A DNA stretch of 5,880 nucleotides from the NCBI GenBank assembly GCA_945947685.1, contig CAMEYT010000028.1:1-5880 (forward strand). Direction: 5' to 3'. Origin of the DNA: an uncultured Bacillota bacterium. GTDB taxonomy: Bacteria > Bacillota > Clostridia > Christensenellales > UBA1242. Below the pieces are notes generated by a model, which worked only from the letters and a program-made list of their open reading frames with translations, was not told where the DNA came from and made no database searches. The stretch's first letter is position 1. Every line of letters begins with the position of its first letter. This document shows, piece by piece, positions 4,823 through 5,880 of the stretch. A program made the position numbers and the translations under genes.

Positions 4823-5880
4823 ATGAAAAACGAAAAAATTAGAAATATTGCGATTATTGCGCACGTAGACCACGGTAAAACATCGTTGGTCAATGAAATG
4901 TTAAAACAAGGAAATGTATTTAGAGAAAATCAAGTCGTAGAAGACAGGGTTATGGATTCAAATGCATTGGAGAGAGAAAGGGGGATTACTATCTTAGCTA
5001 AAAATGCATCATGTATGTATAAAGATGTAAAGATTAACGTAGTCGACACCCCTGGACATGCCGACTTTGGTGGAGAAGTTGAGAGAGTTTTGAAAATGGT
5101 TGATGGTGTATTGCTTGTTGTAGATGCATATGAAGGACCGATGCCACAAACTCGCTTTGTATTGGAAAAAGCTCTTGCTCTAGGACACAAGGTTATCGTG
5201 GTAGTAAATAAAATTGATAAACCAGATGCTAGAGTTAAAGAAGTTATTGACGAGGTTTTAGAACTCTTCTTAGAATTAGATGCTAATGAAGAACAATTAA
5301 ATTCTCCATTTGTTTTTTGCTCAGCTAGAAAGGGAATTGCATCAACAGATCCAGACATTTTAGGGACAGACTTAAAGCCATTGTTTGAAACTATTATTTC
5401 ATATATTCCAGCACCAGAAGGGGAGGAAAAAGCACCTCTTCAAGTCCTTATATCTTCTGCAGAACACAATGACTATGTCGGGAAGTTAGCTGTTGGAAAA
5501 ATTGAAAGAGGAGAAATTCGTGTTGGACAGAGTGTTACAGTTTGCAACTACCACGATACAAGCAAAAAAGTAAATTCAAAAATTGTAAGTTTATTTGCTT
5601 TTGAAGGACTTAAGCGTATTCCTATTGAAAGTGCAAAAGTTGGGGAAATTGTTTGTATTGCAGGGTTAGATAATACTACTATTGGGGATACAGTTTGCGG
5701 AGACGGAACAGTCGAGCCTATTGAATTTGTTAAGATAGCTGAACCAAGCGTAGAGATGACCTTTATGGTTAATGACAGCCCATTTGCAGGGAAAGAGGGA
5801 AAATTTGTAACATCTCGTCATTTGAGGGATAGATTATACAAAGAAGCTGTTAAAGATTTATCTCTTATTGTTAGAGATGG
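4823..5880 (+). CDS. typA: TypA/BipA ribosome-associated translational GTPase, 3' end outside window
   Basis: This EF-G-like GTPase binds the ribosome and helps 50S assembly and growth under stress and in the cold. The window shows 352 of roughly 605-615 residues. The GTP-binding motifs are all present: G1 AHVDHGKT (13-20), G2 with RERGIT (51-56, Thr56 of switch I), G3 DTPGH (75-79), G4 NKID (129-132) and G5 SARKG (167-171). A beta-barrel domain II follows (about 206-295). Domain III begins with the TypA signature NDSPFAGKEGKFVTSRHLRDRL, which separates TypA from EF-G and LepA. The insert between G4 and G5 is short, as usual in TypA. AAGGA at 4815-4819 precedes the ATG closely, by 3 nt, with a second AAGGA at 4806-4810. 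The long minus-strand frame inside it is only a shadow. The identification is secure; domain V and the TypA-specific C-terminus are off the window. Confidence 0.97.
   Translation, partial: MKNEKIRNIAIIAHVDHGKTSLVNEMLKQGNVFRENQVVEDRVMDSNALERERGITILAKNASCMYKDVKINVVDTPGHADFGGEVERVLKMVDGVLLVVDAYEGPMPQTRFVLEKALALGHKVIVVVNKIDKPDARVKEVIDEVLELFLELDANEEQLNSPFVFCSARKGIASTDPDILGTDLKPLFETIISYIPAPEGEEKAPLQVLISSAEHNDYVGKLAVGKIERGEIRVGQSVTVCNYHDTSKKVNSKIVSLFAFEGLKRIPIESAKVGEIVCIAGLDNTTIGDTVCGDGTVEPIEFVKIAEPSVEMTFMVNDSPFAGKEGKFVTSRHLRDRLYKEAVKDLSLIVRD

Noticed and set aside
4930..5358. Minus-strand 142-codon frame inside typA
   Set aside because: It is antisense to the conserved GTPase domain and serine/threonine-rich as expected of a shadow.

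Overview
The window is visibly AT-rich and uses TGA, TAG and TAA as stops. Its RBSs are strong (GGAGG, AAGGAG) and its sigma-A-type promoters have near-consensus 17-bp spacing. Together with an oxygen-sensitive glycyl-radical enzyme gene (pyruvate formate-lyase), this points to a low-GC, fermentative, anaerobic Firmicute, probably of the Clostridia. I cannot name the genus from the sequence alone.

Layout, left to right. Four genes lie on the minus strand: pflB (1-1583, 3' end off the window), a small SecB-like protein (1774-2160), a GNAT-type acetyltransferase (2237-2875), and a two-TM YcxB-like membrane protein with a charged low-complexity tail (2988-3713). Each has its own promoter immediately upstream, so they look like four single transcription units rather than one operon. 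A plus-strand gene follows (3819-4318). It encodes a stand-alone left-handed beta-helix acetyltransferase domain matching the C-terminal half of GlmU, and it is interrupted by a frameshift. A bidirectional hairpin terminator separates it from a convergent minus-strand gene for an 80-residue TM2-like membrane protein (4352-4594). Finally, typA/bipA, a ribosome-associated GTPase, begins at 4823 on the plus strand and runs off the right edge.

The genes do not form one obvious pathway. pflB is central fermentation (pyruvate + CoA to acetyl-CoA + formate), typA is ribosome biogenesis and stress adaptation, and the small genes between them are accessory. I see no CRISPR array, insertion sequence, tRNA, rRNA, prophage gene or toxin-antitoxin pair, and no clear novel multi-gene system. 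The items most worth a second look are the frameshifted GlmU-C-like gene, whose acetyltransferase residues are all intact in perfect register; the two strong inverted repeats stacked upstream of the pflB promoter; and the solitary SecB-like protein.
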